NCBI GenBank assembly: GCA_029309925.1
Contig: JARKND010000001.1
Coordinates: 124,001 to 188,000 of the forward strand
Reading direction: 5' to 3'
Length of the DNA: 64,000 bases
Origin: Fulvivirgaceae bacterium JP3-4
Lineage (GTDB): Bacteria > Bacteroidota > Bacteroidia > Cytophagales > Cyclobacteriaceae
Of this stretch, positions 55,966 through 64,000 are shown one piece after another (the first letter of the stretch is position 1; each line of letters starts with the position of its first letter). The notes beneath the pieces were generated by a model. It was not told the origin of the DNA and searched no databases. It saw only the letters and a program-made list of their open reading frames with translations. The position numbers and the translations under genes were made by a program.

Positions 55966-56952
55966 ATGGAAATTCAAGGAGCAGGATTGCTAATTGTGAT
56001 ATTCGGAGGAATAATCCTCTTCTTCATCTTTCTTTATTTTGTCCCGGTTAATCTCTGGATTACCGCGATCTTTTCCGGAGTGAAAGTAGGGCTGTTTGAC
56101 TTGGTATTCATGCGAATCCGAAAAGTGCCGCCACGCGTGGTTGTCGATTCGCTGATCACAGCAACGAAAGCAGGACTCGCCATCTCTTCGAACGAACTTG
56201 AAACACACTACCTCGCAGGTGGAAATGTTCCAAATGTTATCCGTGCCTTGATTTCCGCTGACAAAGCAAATATCAATCTCAGCTTTAAGCAGGCTACAGC
56301 GATCGATCTCGCTGGTCGTGATGTATTCCAGGCTGTGCAGATCTCCGTTAATCCGAAAGTGATCACCACACCGAAAGTTGCCGCAGTTGCTGCTGACGGA
56401 ATTCAGCTGATCGCAGTAGCGCGGGTTACCGTTCGCGCAAGCATTGCACAATTGGTCGGTGGTGCCGGTGAAGACACGATTCTCGCGCGCGTTGGTGAAG
56501 GTATTGTTTCATCCATTGGTTCAGCCAAGTCGCACAAGGAGGTGCTCGAAAGTCCGGATAAGATTTCGAAGCTTGTGTTGTCACGGGGCCTGGATGCAGG
56601 AACGGCATTTGAAATTCTGTCCATCGATATCGCGGACGTTGATGTTGGAGCGAACATTGGAGCAAAACTTCAGATCGATCAGGCTTCTGCCGACTTGAAA
56701 GTAGCGGAAGCGCGCGCTGAAGAGAGAAGAGCAATGGCCGTGGCGCTCGAGCAGGAAATGAAAGCGAAAGCACAGGAAGCCCGCGCAAAAGTAATTGAAG
56801 CAGAAGCCGAAATTCCAAAAGCTATTTCCGATGCATTCGTAAAGGGCAACCTTGGCGTGATGGATTACTACAAGATGCAAAATGTTCAGGCTGATACTGG
56901 AATGAGACAGTCGATCTCAGGTGCAGGCCAGTCAGGCATCAAGAAAGAGTAA
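55966..56952 (+). CDS. floA: Flotillin-like protein FloA
   Basis: A 328-residue membrane scaffold protein. A hydrophobic hairpin near residues 5-40 is followed by an SPFH domain (about 45-230), a coiled-coil Ala/Glu-rich stretch ([20 protein letters not shown]) and a short tail. FloA proteins form detergent-resistant membrane microdomains. Its operon partner is nfeD directly upstream. The following spacer holds a long hairpin. Confidence 0.94.
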   Translation: MEIQGAGLLIVIFGGIILFFIFLYFVPVNLWITAIFSGVKVGLFDLVFMRIRKVPPRVVVDSLITATKAGLAISSNELETHYLAGGNVPNVIRALISADKANINLSFKQATAIDLAGRDVFQAVQISVNPKVITTPKVAAVAADGIQLIAVARVTVRASIAQLVGGAGEDTILARVGEGIVSSIGSAKSHKEVLESPDKISKLVLSRGLDAGTAFEILSIDIADVDVGANIGAKLQIDQASADLKVAEARAEERRAMAVALEQEMKAKAQEARAKVIEAEAEIPKAISDAFVKGNLGVMDYYKMQNVQADTGMRQSISGAGQSGIKKE

Positions 56953-56960
56953 AGGTCCAA

Positions 56961-57055
56961 GATCCAAAAACCAAATCCCAAATTCCAAAGGCTCCCGCTT
57001 TCGGAATTTGGGATTTTTTGTGACTAACCCGACTTCAAATTTGGATTTTTGGATC
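56961..57055. repeat. Nested hairpin between convergent genes (CCAAAT words)
   Basis: An outer stem pairs GATCCAAAAA (56961-56970) with TTTTTGGATC (57046-57055). An inner stem pairs AAATCCCAAATTCC (56973-56986) with GGAATTTGGGATTT (57003-57016). Both stems are perfect. The element fills the spacer between floA and the WG-repeat gene and likely ends transcription from both sides. Confidence 0.85.
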
Positions 57056-57058
57056 GTG

Positions 57059-59218
57059 CTATTGGATCTTCACAACTTCCCATTCCGTCCGTTTCATTGC
57101 CATAAACACATCATGGATCGCATCGTATGAAATTCCATCATACACCTGCGGAATAGTACTCAAACCGTCCAGCGTGACAACACCGTACTTACTATTCTGA
57201 GAAATGATCGCATACCCGTTGGGTAATGGTGTAAGTGTTTCGAACTTCGGATGCAGGAGGATCTTGCCGTTATTTTCCGACAGCCCCCACATTCCATTTT
57301 GCTTTACCTTGATACGCTTGTCAGGCAGTACCTCAAGCGCTTCATAACGGACCGGTAGCACGAGCTTTCCCGATTTGTCGATCAGCCCATATTGATCCCG
57401 TTGTTTAACCTTCGCGAAGCCATTGGAGAATTGTTCAACTTCCTCATACACCGGTTGCACGGCAATCTGATCTTCATGACTAATGAAGCCCCATCTGCCG
57501 CGGATCATGACCGGTGCCAGGCCTTCCCTGAAACTCCTGACGTTCTCATAACGATTGGCTATGCGCAGCCTGCCGCGGCTGTCAACAAAACCGTAGCGGT
57601 TATCCTTTTTGATCGCACGAAGCCCCTCACTCTCCTCGTATAATTCCTGGACGGCATCCGGACGATCGAAGCGCTCGGCAATCAATCCCTGCATATCGAT
57701 TTTCAAAAATGATCCTGACTGCAGCGACTCGATCAGAAAACCATTTTTCAAAGAGAGTGGGTTATCAGAAAAGTAGATGATTTCTCCCTTGAAGGATTTC
57801 AAAAATTTTGTCTTTCCGTTTTGAACGAGGTACCGCTCAGTGTTGACGAGTTCGATCTTTCCGGCCTGCGGTGTTACCATCCAGTCTTCTTTCAGATTGA
57901 TCACACCATACCTGCCCTTGAATTTTACGACTACGAGATCATCGAAAACCTGTCCGATAGAGTCATGTGTGCAGGCGATAATCTCTTTTCCTGCCGCATT
58001 CAGTGCGCCCCAGAATCCACGGTTTCTGACAGGAAAAAATTTTCCGTTGAATGGTTCGATAGACTCGTAGCTCCTGATTGAAAGAGAATTTCCGCCTGAG
58101 TCAAGCAATACGTAACGATGGTCAGTCACTAATTGAGCGATCGCATTGACGTTAACAACCTGGATTTTTTCATACAGGGGTTTCACAAGCAGCTTGCCGT
58201 TCTTATTGATGACACCAAAACGATTGCCTTGTGAAAAATATGCCTTCCCGTTATTGAATGTTCCGATTGACGAAAATGACTCCTCTGTAATGGGCGTAAA
58301 TTCAGTGTTGGTCAGCTTGAATTTACCACCTGTCTTTATTTTCAAAAGATTTTTGCTCACTACGATCACTGTGTCAGCATTCAGCTCACGAGTGGCTTTG
58401 TTCTGACCGTCCAGAATCACCCAGCGGTTTGACGGTCGTGTGGAAACTAAGCCATCATCGTCCAGCCTTATCTCACACCTCGCAGCTTCGAGTTTGATTT
58501 CGCCATTGCGGTTGATCAGACCTTGCAGATCATTTTGATAGATGATTGCGAGGTCCTTTTTGAAAGAAGAAATGCTGTCGATTAAAAATCCGGAGAGCTG
58601 TTTTCCATCCTCGCTGAAGATTGCAGTTTTGTTTTCAAAATTTTCGACAGCAAACCGCAGGCTTCCGAGCGGATAGATGCGTTGATAATTCAGCGGAATA
58701 AGAACTCGGTTTTCAAGATCGATGAGGCCGTGCTTAAACTGGTTTCCCGAACGAGTGTTGACGATCGCACGGAACGATTCAATCCTTATTCCATCGTACA
58801 TGAAAGGAATGATCTGTTTTCCTGACAAGCTGATACAGCCGCTTCGCACCGTTACAGTGCCGGGCAATTTTTTTCGGGCAACAATGATCTCGCCCTGGCC
58901 AGGTGTCAGCTCTTCGTATTCCGCTCTGGTTACTTTGTTGTTTTGCGTATTAATCAGACCCCAGAAGCCTTTGCTCCGGTAGCCCGTGACGTTGCCCAGC
59001 AATGAAAATTCACCATCGCTCCAGCCAATCGATTCGTATTGTGCCGGAATGACGATTTGCCCCTGCTCGTTTTTGAGGCCTACTTTTCCGTTCTCTTCAA
59101 ACGGTGTGAATGCTCCAGGAGTAACGGCTGTTAGAAATGGCTTCCCGGGGTTACTGACAAGATTGAAAGGAACTAGCAGGGCGAAAAAAATGAAGAAAAT
59201 ACGTCTCACGCGATCCAT
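57059..59218 (-). CDS. WG-repeat protein, secreted
   Basis: A 719-residue protein made largely of WG-type repeats (for example KVGLKNEQGQIVIPAQYESI, GLIDKSGKLVLPVRYEAL, WGFISHEDQIAVQPVYEEV). I start at the ATG at 59218 (MDRVRRIFFIFFALLVPF), which gives a signal peptide; the upstream in-frame ATG at 59377 would add 53 unrelated residues. WG repeats form beta-propeller-like or solenoid surfaces for binding; ligand unknown. It is convergent with floA and divergent from the MBL-rhodanese gene. Confidence 0.88.
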   Translation of the reverse strand: MDRVRRIFFIFFALLVPFNLVSNPGKPFLTAVTPGAFTPFEENGKVGLKNEQGQIVIPAQYESIGWSDGEFSLLGNVTGYRSKGFWGLINTQNNKVTRAEYEELTPGQGEIIVARKKLPGTVTVRSGCISLSGKQIIPFMYDGIRIESFRAIVNTRSGNQFKHGLIDLENRVLIPLNYQRIYPLGSLRFAVENFENKTAIFSEDGKQLSGFLIDSISSFKKDLAIIYQNDLQGLINRNGEIKLEAARCEIRLDDDGLVSTRPSNRWVILDGQNKATRELNADTVIVVSKNLLKIKTGGKFKLTNTEFTPITEESFSSIGTFNNGKAYFSQGNRFGVINKNGKLLVKPLYEKIQVVNVNAIAQLVTDHRYVLLDSGGNSLSIRSYESIEPFNGKFFPVRNRGFWGALNAAGKEIIACTHDSIGQVFDDLVVVKFKGRYGVINLKEDWMVTPQAGKIELVNTERYLVQNGKTKFLKSFKGEIIYFSDNPLSLKNGFLIESLQSGSFLKIDMQGLIAERFDRPDAVQELYEESEGLRAIKKDNRYGFVDSRGRLRIANRYENVRSFREGLAPVMIRGRWGFISHEDQIAVQPVYEEVEQFSNGFAKVKQRDQYGLIDKSGKLVLPVRYEALEVLPDKRIKVKQNGMWGLSENNGKILLHPKFETLTPLPNGYAIISQNSKYGVVTLDGLSTIPQVYDGISYDAIHDVFMAMKRTEWEVVKIQ

Positions 59219-59362
59219 CTGAAGGGTAAAGTTACATCGGCAAAGCTGAAATCCTGAGAATTTTTCTGAGATTTGTGGTGTTTTAAGCCAAAACAAGCAA
59301 CTAGTCGACAGTCTGGACATTCTTCCAGACGATCGGATGAAGGTGCAAATCCCAAAAAGCGC

Positions 59363-60745
59363 ATGTACATCGAACAACTTTACACAAATTGCCTGGCAGA
59401 GGCTGCCTATTACATAGAATCAGAAGGCGAGGCAGCGATCATCGACCCGCTACGTGAGACTGAACCTTATATCACCCTTGCAGAAAAAAGAGGTGCCAGC
59501 ATTAAGTATGTTTTTGAAACGCATTTCCACGCAGATTTTGTGTCAGGTCATATTGATTTGTCCAGGAAAGTAAACGCACCGATTGTATATGGCCCCAATG
59601 CGGAAACACAATACAAGGTTTACAACGCGAAGGATGAAGAAATTTTTAAACTTGGAAGACTGAAGATCAAAGTCCTGCATACACCTGGGCACACGCCCGA
59701 GTCAAGTTGTTTCCTGTTGTTTGATGAGAAAGGAAAAGAGCACGCAATCTTTACAGGAGATACACTGTTCGTTGGAGACGTAGGAAGGCCAGACCTTCTC
59801 GATGGTGTGATGACCCGCGAAGCGCTTGCGAGTATGTTGTATGATTCGCTCAACACAAAAATCAAAACGCTGCCCGACAGTGTGATCGTCTACCCTGCAC
59901 ACGGACCTGGCTCTGCCTGCGGAAAAAATATCGGCAAGGAAACATTTTCAACGATTGGCGAGCAGAAGAAATTCAATTATGCGCTCCAGGAGCAGACGCG
60001 TGAACAGTTCATTGAAAAAGTAACAGAGGGAATTCTTCCGCCACCACAATATTTCTTTGAAGACGCGCGCATCAATAAGCAAGGCTACGATCCGCTTGAA
60101 AAAGTAATGGATACGAACAGCAAACCGCTGACGGCCGAAGATGTACGCAAGGCGATCAAAGCCGGAGCAACGGTGCTGGATACACGCAAAGCAGATGATT
60201 TTGAAAAAGGTTTTATTCCTGGCTCAATCAACATCGGACTGAACGGACAATTCGCGGTGTGGGTTGGAACGCTCATCGATATCACAAAAAGCATTGTGCT
60301 GGTGACTGAGCCGGGCAAGGAAAGCGAGTCAGTATTGCGTCTTGCCCGTGTTGGTTATGAAAATGTTCTCGGCTACCTGAAGGATGGAATCAGCGGGTGG
60401 GATGAAAAACCTGAGACTGTACACTCCATTACCGCAGCACAAATGAAAGCCGGGATCGACAAGGATGTGCAAGTGCTTGATGTGCGAAAGCCGGGCGAGT
60501 GGAATATCAGCCACCTGAAGGATGCTACATTTTTACCGCTTGCGGATTTTCCCGGGAACCTGGAAGGTCTCGATAAGAACAAACCTTACGTTGTACACTG
60601 TGGAGGAGGTTATCGTTCGATGACCGCCATTTCCATCATGAAGAATCATGGTTTTAAGAACCTGATCAATGTATACGGAGGTTTTGGCGCCATGCAACAG
60701 GCAGGTCTTCCCATTGTAACAGAAGAAGTACTCGATACTCTTTGA
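59363..60745 (+). CDS. MBL-fold hydrolase with two rhodanese domains
   Basis: A 460-residue protein with a persulfide dioxygenase-like (ETHE1/BigR) metallo-beta-lactamase domain (about 1-235: THFHADFVSGH, TPGHTPES, FTGDTLFVGDVGRPD) and two rhodanese domains. The first rhodanese lacks its cysteine (LVTEPGKE); the second keeps it (VVHCGGGYRS). A role in sulfide or persulfide handling is likely. I chose ATG 59363 (MYIEQLYTNCLAEA); the in-frame ATG at 59273 would add 30 non-homologous residues. Confidence 0.9.
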   Translation: MYIEQLYTNCLAEAAYYIESEGEAAIIDPLRETEPYITLAEKRGASIKYVFETHFHADFVSGHIDLSRKVNAPIVYGPNAETQYKVYNAKDEEIFKLGRLKIKVLHTPGHTPESSCFLLFDEKGKEHAIFTGDTLFVGDVGRPDLLDGVMTREALASMLYDSLNTKIKTLPDSVIVYPAHGPGSACGKNIGKETFSTIGEQKKFNYALQEQTREQFIEKVTEGILPPPQYFFEDARINKQGYDPLEKVMDTNSKPLTAEDVRKAIKAGATVLDTRKADDFEKGFIPGSINIGLNGQFAVWVGTLIDITKSIVLVTEPGKESESVLRLARVGYENVLGYLKDGISGWDEKPETVHSITAAQMKAGIDKDVQVLDVRKPGEWNISHLKDATFLPLADFPGNLEGLDKNKPYVVHCGGGYRSMTAISIMKNHGFKNLINVYGGFGAMQQAGLPIVTEEVLDTL

Positions 60746-60755
60746 GACAGTTTCT

Positions 60756-60878
60756 CTTCACCTCACCCCCAACTCCTCTCCTAAAGGAGAGGGGAGTGTG
60801 CGCTTTAACTTCGCGCACCAAGTTGTAATCGGAGCACATCCCTTCTCCTTCAGGAGAAGGGGCAGGGATGAGGTGAAG
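60756..60878. repeat. Multi-hairpin element between convergent genes (CTCTCC words)
   Basis: An outer stem CTTCACCTCA (60756-60765) / TGAGGTGAAG (60869-60878) encloses three hairpins: CCTCTCCT/AGGAGAGG (60775-60792), GTGCGC/GCGCAC (about 60799-60818) and CCCTTCTCCT/AGGAGAAGGG (60840-60861). Hairpins of this CTCTCC type recur in many Bacteroidota genomes. It fills the spacer between two convergent genes. Confidence 0.85.
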
Positions 60879-60896
60879 ATCGCACCAGTCCGACTC

Positions 60897-62033
60897 CTAC
60901 TCAAGCCTCTTGTGAAAAAACAACTGATGCTGTGGCAGTAATTCCGGATGCGCAATCTTTACCAGGTCAAGCAAAATAAGATCTGGCCGCAGGTACCCGA
61001 GTTCAAGAAATTCACTTCCGCCTTTTGCACCTTTTCTTGCGTCATAGGTGTACACCTGCTTTTCGCGGAAGGGTTTAAATCTTGCGTAACGCTCATCTGC
61101 ATTTTTCAGGTCGTTCAATGATTTCATCGTAGCAACACCTATCCACAAGTCAGCATCGTGCGCTTTTTGATAAACCGATTCGAAGCTCAATTCCAGATAA
61201 CCGTTTGATGTGTCATCGCTCCACAGGTATTCGCACCCTGCATCCTTTAAAAGTTTAGCGGCATAGTTTTGTCCTCCAGGGAGAAACCATGCATCGCCAT
61301 ACACAATTCCGCTAAGCACTGTGGGCTTCCTTTCAGCGACTTTGACTTTTGCCAGCGTCTCATTGTAATTTTTTTCGATAGCATTGAAGACCGAGTCTGC
61401 CTGTTTTTCTTTGTCGAGGAAAAGCGCCATGTATTTTATCCACTCAGCGCGACCCAGCGGATGCTTCTCCAGGTATTCTGCATTCATCACAACACCGACC
61501 CCCAGGTCTTCCATCTTTTTGTATTGCCCGTAATCACCTGTCATCGTGTATCCCATCACCATAGAAGGTTTGAGCATCGCGAGCTTCTCCAGGTTCAAGC
61601 CCTTATCAACCCCAAGTTCCTCCACTTTCCCACCATCAACTCGTTTTCTCATTTTTTCCGAGCTGATGTAATCCGTTGTAGGAAAGCCCACGAGTTTGTC
61701 CGTTGCATCGAGGTAGTCGAGAAGTGGGATGTGGGTGGTGGAGGTGCAAACAATTGATTCGATAGGGATCTGAATCACCTTCGTATCGGGATGATGTTCG
61801 GGAACTTCCTCACCTTTCGGAACAAGCAGATAAGAATAGCCGGACGTTGCTCCCTGATAAGGGTAAGTCACTTCAACATGCGTGATGTTTCCAACCTTCG
61901 ATACCTTGAATCCTTCGGCATACTTAAGTTCGACAGCTACGGTATCACCATTGATAGATGATGCTGACTCGCTTTTCTTTTCGCAGGCGATTAAAAAAAA
62001 TAAAAGAATGGTTGTGGCAATAAAATAACGCAT
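60897..62033 (-). CDS. BtuF-like ABC transporter substrate-binding lipoprotein
   Basis: A 378-residue lipoprotein of the periplasmic binding protein (PF01497) type that carries cobalamin, siderophores or haem. The lipobox is FLIAC (cysteine at residue 17). I chose ATG 62033 (MRYFIATTILLFFLIAC); the upstream in-frame ATG at 62111 would add 26 residues before the signal. Position next to a cobalamin riboswitch and a BtuB-like gene makes cobalamin the likely ligand. It points away from the riboswitch and has none of its own. The permease and ATPase genes are not in the window. Confidence 0.82.
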   Translation of the reverse strand: MRYFIATTILLFFLIACEKKSESASSINGDTVAVELKYAEGFKVSKVGNITHVEVTYPYQGATSGYSYLLVPKGEEVPEHHPDTKVIQIPIESIVCTSTTHIPLLDYLDATDKLVGFPTTDYISSEKMRKRVDGGKVEELGVDKGLNLEKLAMLKPSMVMGYTMTGDYGQYKKMEDLGVGVVMNAEYLEKHPLGRAEWIKYMALFLDKEKQADSVFNAIEKNYNETLAKVKVAERKPTVLSGIVYGDAWFLPGGQNYAAKLLKDAGCEYLWSDDTSNGYLELSFESVYQKAHDADLWIGVATMKSLNDLKNADERYARFKPFREKQVYTYDARKGAKGGSEFLELGYLRPDLILLDLVKIAHPELLPQHQLFFHKRLE

Positions 62034-62100
62034 AGGCAAAAGAAATGAGAAAACCCGGATGAGCAAAATGCTTGCAACATGTAGCCCGCAGCGGCAGCTT

Positions 62101-62130
62101 TTGCATTTCACTCAAATCTCCCTAATATTG
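62101..62130 (+). promoter_or_regulatory. Probable promoter of the riboswitch-btuB transcript
   Basis: TTG at 62101-62103, 19 bases, then TAATATTG (62123-62130), a one-mismatch match to the TAnnTTTG -7 box with ideal spacing. The riboswitch begins shortly downstream. Confidence 0.6.
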
Positions 62131-62149
62131 CGCCCAGATACACGGTTCT

Positions 62150-62330
62150 TCTGCTGAAACTTCATCAGAAGATTAAAAGGGAATACCGGTGCTCACGTCA
62201 GTGAAATTCCGGAGCTGTCCCCGCAACTGTATACCACATTTTGATTGCTGATCATCTTAACGCCACTGTGCTGACGGTACCGTCAGTATGGGAAGGCATC
62301 AGCAAGTGGAAGCCAGGAGACCTGCCTTGT
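62150..62330 (+). ncRNA. Cobalamin riboswitch
   Basis: The leader carries the conserved cobalamin aptamer elements in order: AAAAGGGAATACCGGTG, CCGGAGCTGTCCCCGCAACTG and the B12 box AGCCAGGAGACCTGCC (62311-62326). A perfect palindrome CTGACGGTACCGTCAG (62271-62286) forms one of the variable peripheral stems. The leader continues about 120 bases to the start of the TonB-receptor gene, which it should repress when cobalamin is plentiful. No strong intrinsic terminator is seen, so control may be at translation. Confidence 0.95.
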
Positions 62331-62445
62331 GTCTGTAATAGTTCAGAGCTTTCGGGTGAAAGGCAATGAGGTAGACGGTACTCCGTTTTATTTCACTTTT
62401 TTTCTTCCAGGGCTCATAGTGTTTAACCCTTTAACAAAAAATGCT

Positions 62446-64000
62446 ATGAGAAAAAAAATGCTGGTCCTATGTGGCCTCATCTCATTTGGTGCGCATGCAC
62501 AGGATTCTTTAAAAACTACACTGCTTCAGGAAGTGGTGGTGACAGGAACGAAGTTTGAAGTTCCGGTCGAAAAATCAGGAAAAACAATTCACAAGATCCC
62601 GTTGGAACAACTCCAGCGAAACGGTGGAAAAGCACTCAGCGACTTGCTTAACGAGGTTCCCGGATTGCAGATGGACGGGAATTTCGGAACTCCGGGTGCG
62701 AACATCTCTTACTACCTGCGTGGTGCGAGAAACCGCCAGACGCTGATTCTCATCGATGGCGTTCCGCTGAATGACCCTTCCGCGATCAACGCAGAGTATG
62801 ATCTTCGCTACATTCCCGTTTCCCAAATTCAATCGATCGAAATTTTGAAAGGCGGACTCAGCACACTGTATGGAACCAGTGCGGCAGCCGGAGTGATTAA
62901 TATTAAGTTGAAGGATGCAGCTCAGAATTTTTCCGGATCAGCAGAAGTCACAGCGGGGTCTTTCGGCACATTCTCTCAGAACCTGAATGTCAGTGGGACC
63001 GAAGGCAAGTTCACTTATTTCGGTTCCGCGAACAATTTGTCATCCGAAGGATTTTCCGCTGCGCAGGACAATGATCCCGCTGTGGAATTCGACAAAGACG
63101 GATTTAAACGTCAGAATGGATTGTTAAAGCTCGGCTACAAATTCACCGACCGATTTTCCGTGAACCTCCATTCTGCTTATGAAAAATTTGAATCTGACTA
63201 CGATGCGTTCGAATTTGCAGACGCCAGCAATCGCCAGGAATACGACCAGGTGCGGCTGGGCCTTGTGCCGCGTTATCAATATGCCAATGGAGAAGTTGAG
63301 GGAAAGTTTTTTTACAACGTGAACGAGCGGAAATTTTTCAGCGCATTCCCGGCCACCTATCAAGGCAATAACTTCCAGGGAGAGATCACGCACCGCCACC
63401 GTTTTTCGCGCAGCGTGCAGACACTGGCAGGCCTGAACTACCAGGACCTCGCATTTGAGCAGCAGGGAAGCATAAGCAATGACACGGCAAACTTTTCAAT
63501 CTTCGATCCATATGTTTCATTGCTGATAGACTTGCCTGCAGGATTCAGCGTTCATGCAGGCTTGAGATTGAATACACATAGCGTCTACGGCTCGAAGGTT
63601 GTTTACAATCTGAATCCGTCTATGCTTTTTAACCAGGATGGAAATTTCAGGTATAAGGTTTTTGGATCGATCGCCACGAGTTATGTAACGCCATCGCTGT
63701 ATCAACTCTATTCGATCTATGGAAACACGCAGTTGAAGCCGGAAGAAGCGCTGAATTATGAAGCAGGATTTTCGTTGCTGACGGACAGGATCACCTTCAC
63801 CGGGACCTGGTTCTCCCGTGACGAAAGCAGTCCGATCGACTTTGTTTCAATTTTTGATGCCGAAGGCAACTACGTCAGGGGCGAATACAGGAATCTTTCT
63901 ACCGAACGAAATGTCAACGGGATTGAATTGTCCGCAGCGGTTGAGCTAAGTGAATCATTGGCAGCATCCGCACACTGGACCACTATGGATACCGACATAC
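62446..64000 (+). CDS. btuB: BtuB-like TonB-dependent receptor (partial, C-terminus outside window)
   Basis: The open frame from ATG 62446 runs 518 codons to the window end. It has a signal peptide (MRKKMLVLCGLISFGAHAQ), a TonB-box-like stretch (LQEVVVTGTKFE), a plug domain (QLQRNGGKALSDLL, LIDGVPLNDPS, EILKGGLSTLYGTSAAAGVI) and the start of the beta-barrel. The cobalamin riboswitch in its leader makes cobalamin or a corrinoid the expected substrate. Confidence 0.92.
   Translation, partial: MRKKMLVLCGLISFGAHAQDSLKTTLLQEVVVTGTKFEVPVEKSGKTIHKIPLEQLQRNGGKALSDLLNEVPGLQMDGNFGTPGANISYYLRGARNRQTLILIDGVPLNDPSAINAEYDLRYIPVSQIQSIEILKGGLSTLYGTSAAAGVINIKLKDAAQNFSGSAEVTAGSFGTFSQNLNVSGTEGKFTYFGSANNLSSEGFSAAQDNDPAVEFDKDGFKRQNGLLKLGYKFTDRFSVNLHSAYEKFESDYDAFEFADASNRQEYDQVRLGLVPRYQYANGEVEGKFFYNVNERKFFSAFPATYQGNNFQGEITHRHRFSRSVQTLAGLNYQDLAFEQQGSISNDTANFSIFDPYVSLLIDLPAGFSVHAGLRLNTHSVYGSKVVYNLNPSMLFNQDGNFRYKVFGSIATSYVTPSLYQLYSIYGNTQLKPEEALNYEAGFSLLTDRITFTGTWFSRDESSPIDFVSIFDAEGNYVRGEYRNLSTERNVNGIELSAAVELSESLAASAHWTTMDTDI

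Noticed and set aside
59219-59377. N-terminal extension of the WG-repeat protein
   Set aside because: It would bury the signal peptide behind 53 unrelated residues and overlap the start region of the divergent MBL gene.
62330-62445. Intrinsic terminator after the cobalamin riboswitch
   Set aside because: Only a 4-bp stem (ACGG/CCGT) precedes the T-rich stretch, too weak to call a terminator.

Overview
The window looks like chromosomal DNA of a Bacteroidota bacterium, most probably order Cytophagales. The reasons are a full-length SprA translocon (type IX secretion), a protein with a type A T9SS sorting domain, Bacteroidota-specific families (DUF4292, DUF1599, the BT_3928-like DoxX protein, a UDP-epimerase-like threonine dehydrogenase), several TAnnTTTG-type -7 promoter boxes, and little use of Shine-Dalgarno sequences. 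No rRNA, tRNA, CRISPR array, phage or insertion sequence was found. Nearly all of the window is coding, in short operons.

Layout. 1-5.3 kb: a truncated Tat-exported GH109/Gfo-Idh-MocA protein, two tandem Uma2 nuclease-fold genes, an M42-like aminopeptidase, upp, a small membrane protein and the serine dehydratase alpha subunit. 5.4-9.9 kb: two paralogous secreted CxFCG proteins around a carboxypeptidase Q-like M28 peptidase, a 208/209-bp tandem triplication carrying broken copies of one paralogue's 3' end, and an orphan histidine kinase. 10-16.6 kb: gcvP, a second M28 peptidase, a small acidic lipoprotein, lipA and gcvH. 16.6-26.9 kb: sprA, ruvA and a malic enzyme-phosphotransacetylase fusion. 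27-37.3 kb: a LysM lytic transglycosylase, gatA and tatA, then an envelope cluster (EnvC-like protein, DUF4292 lipoprotein, TPR protein, sugar nucleotidyltransferase, flippase, enoyl-CoA hydratase).

37.6-43.1 kb: a T9SS cargo protein, then divergent tdh and kbl (threonine to glycine) with a small proline-rich gene in front of kbl, and a small membrane protein. 43.2-51 kb: a secreted WD40-caspase protein, an MgtC-family protein, the diadenylate cyclase cdaA, folP, a DUF1599 protein, a DoxX-family protein and aroK. 51-57 kb: a FadL-type outer-membrane protein, a Tyr/Asn/Ser-rich secreted protein, proS and an nfeD-floA pair. 57-64 kb: a WG-repeat protein, a metallo-beta-lactamase/double-rhodanese protein, and a cobalamin locus (BtuF-like lipoprotein, cobalamin riboswitch, BtuB-like receptor cut by the window end).

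The genes connect in three ways. Tdh and Kbl make glycine from threonine, and GcvP, GcvH and LipA belong to the system that degrades it. A near-perfect palindrome lies at the promoters of both gcvP and gcvH. SprA would export the T9SS cargo. At four convergent gene junctions the spacer is occupied by a long hairpin built from iterated short words. The observations most worth following are the repeat array with a fossil of a diverged paralogue, the shared gcv palindrome, the secreted WD40-caspase and the Tyr/Asn-rich protein.
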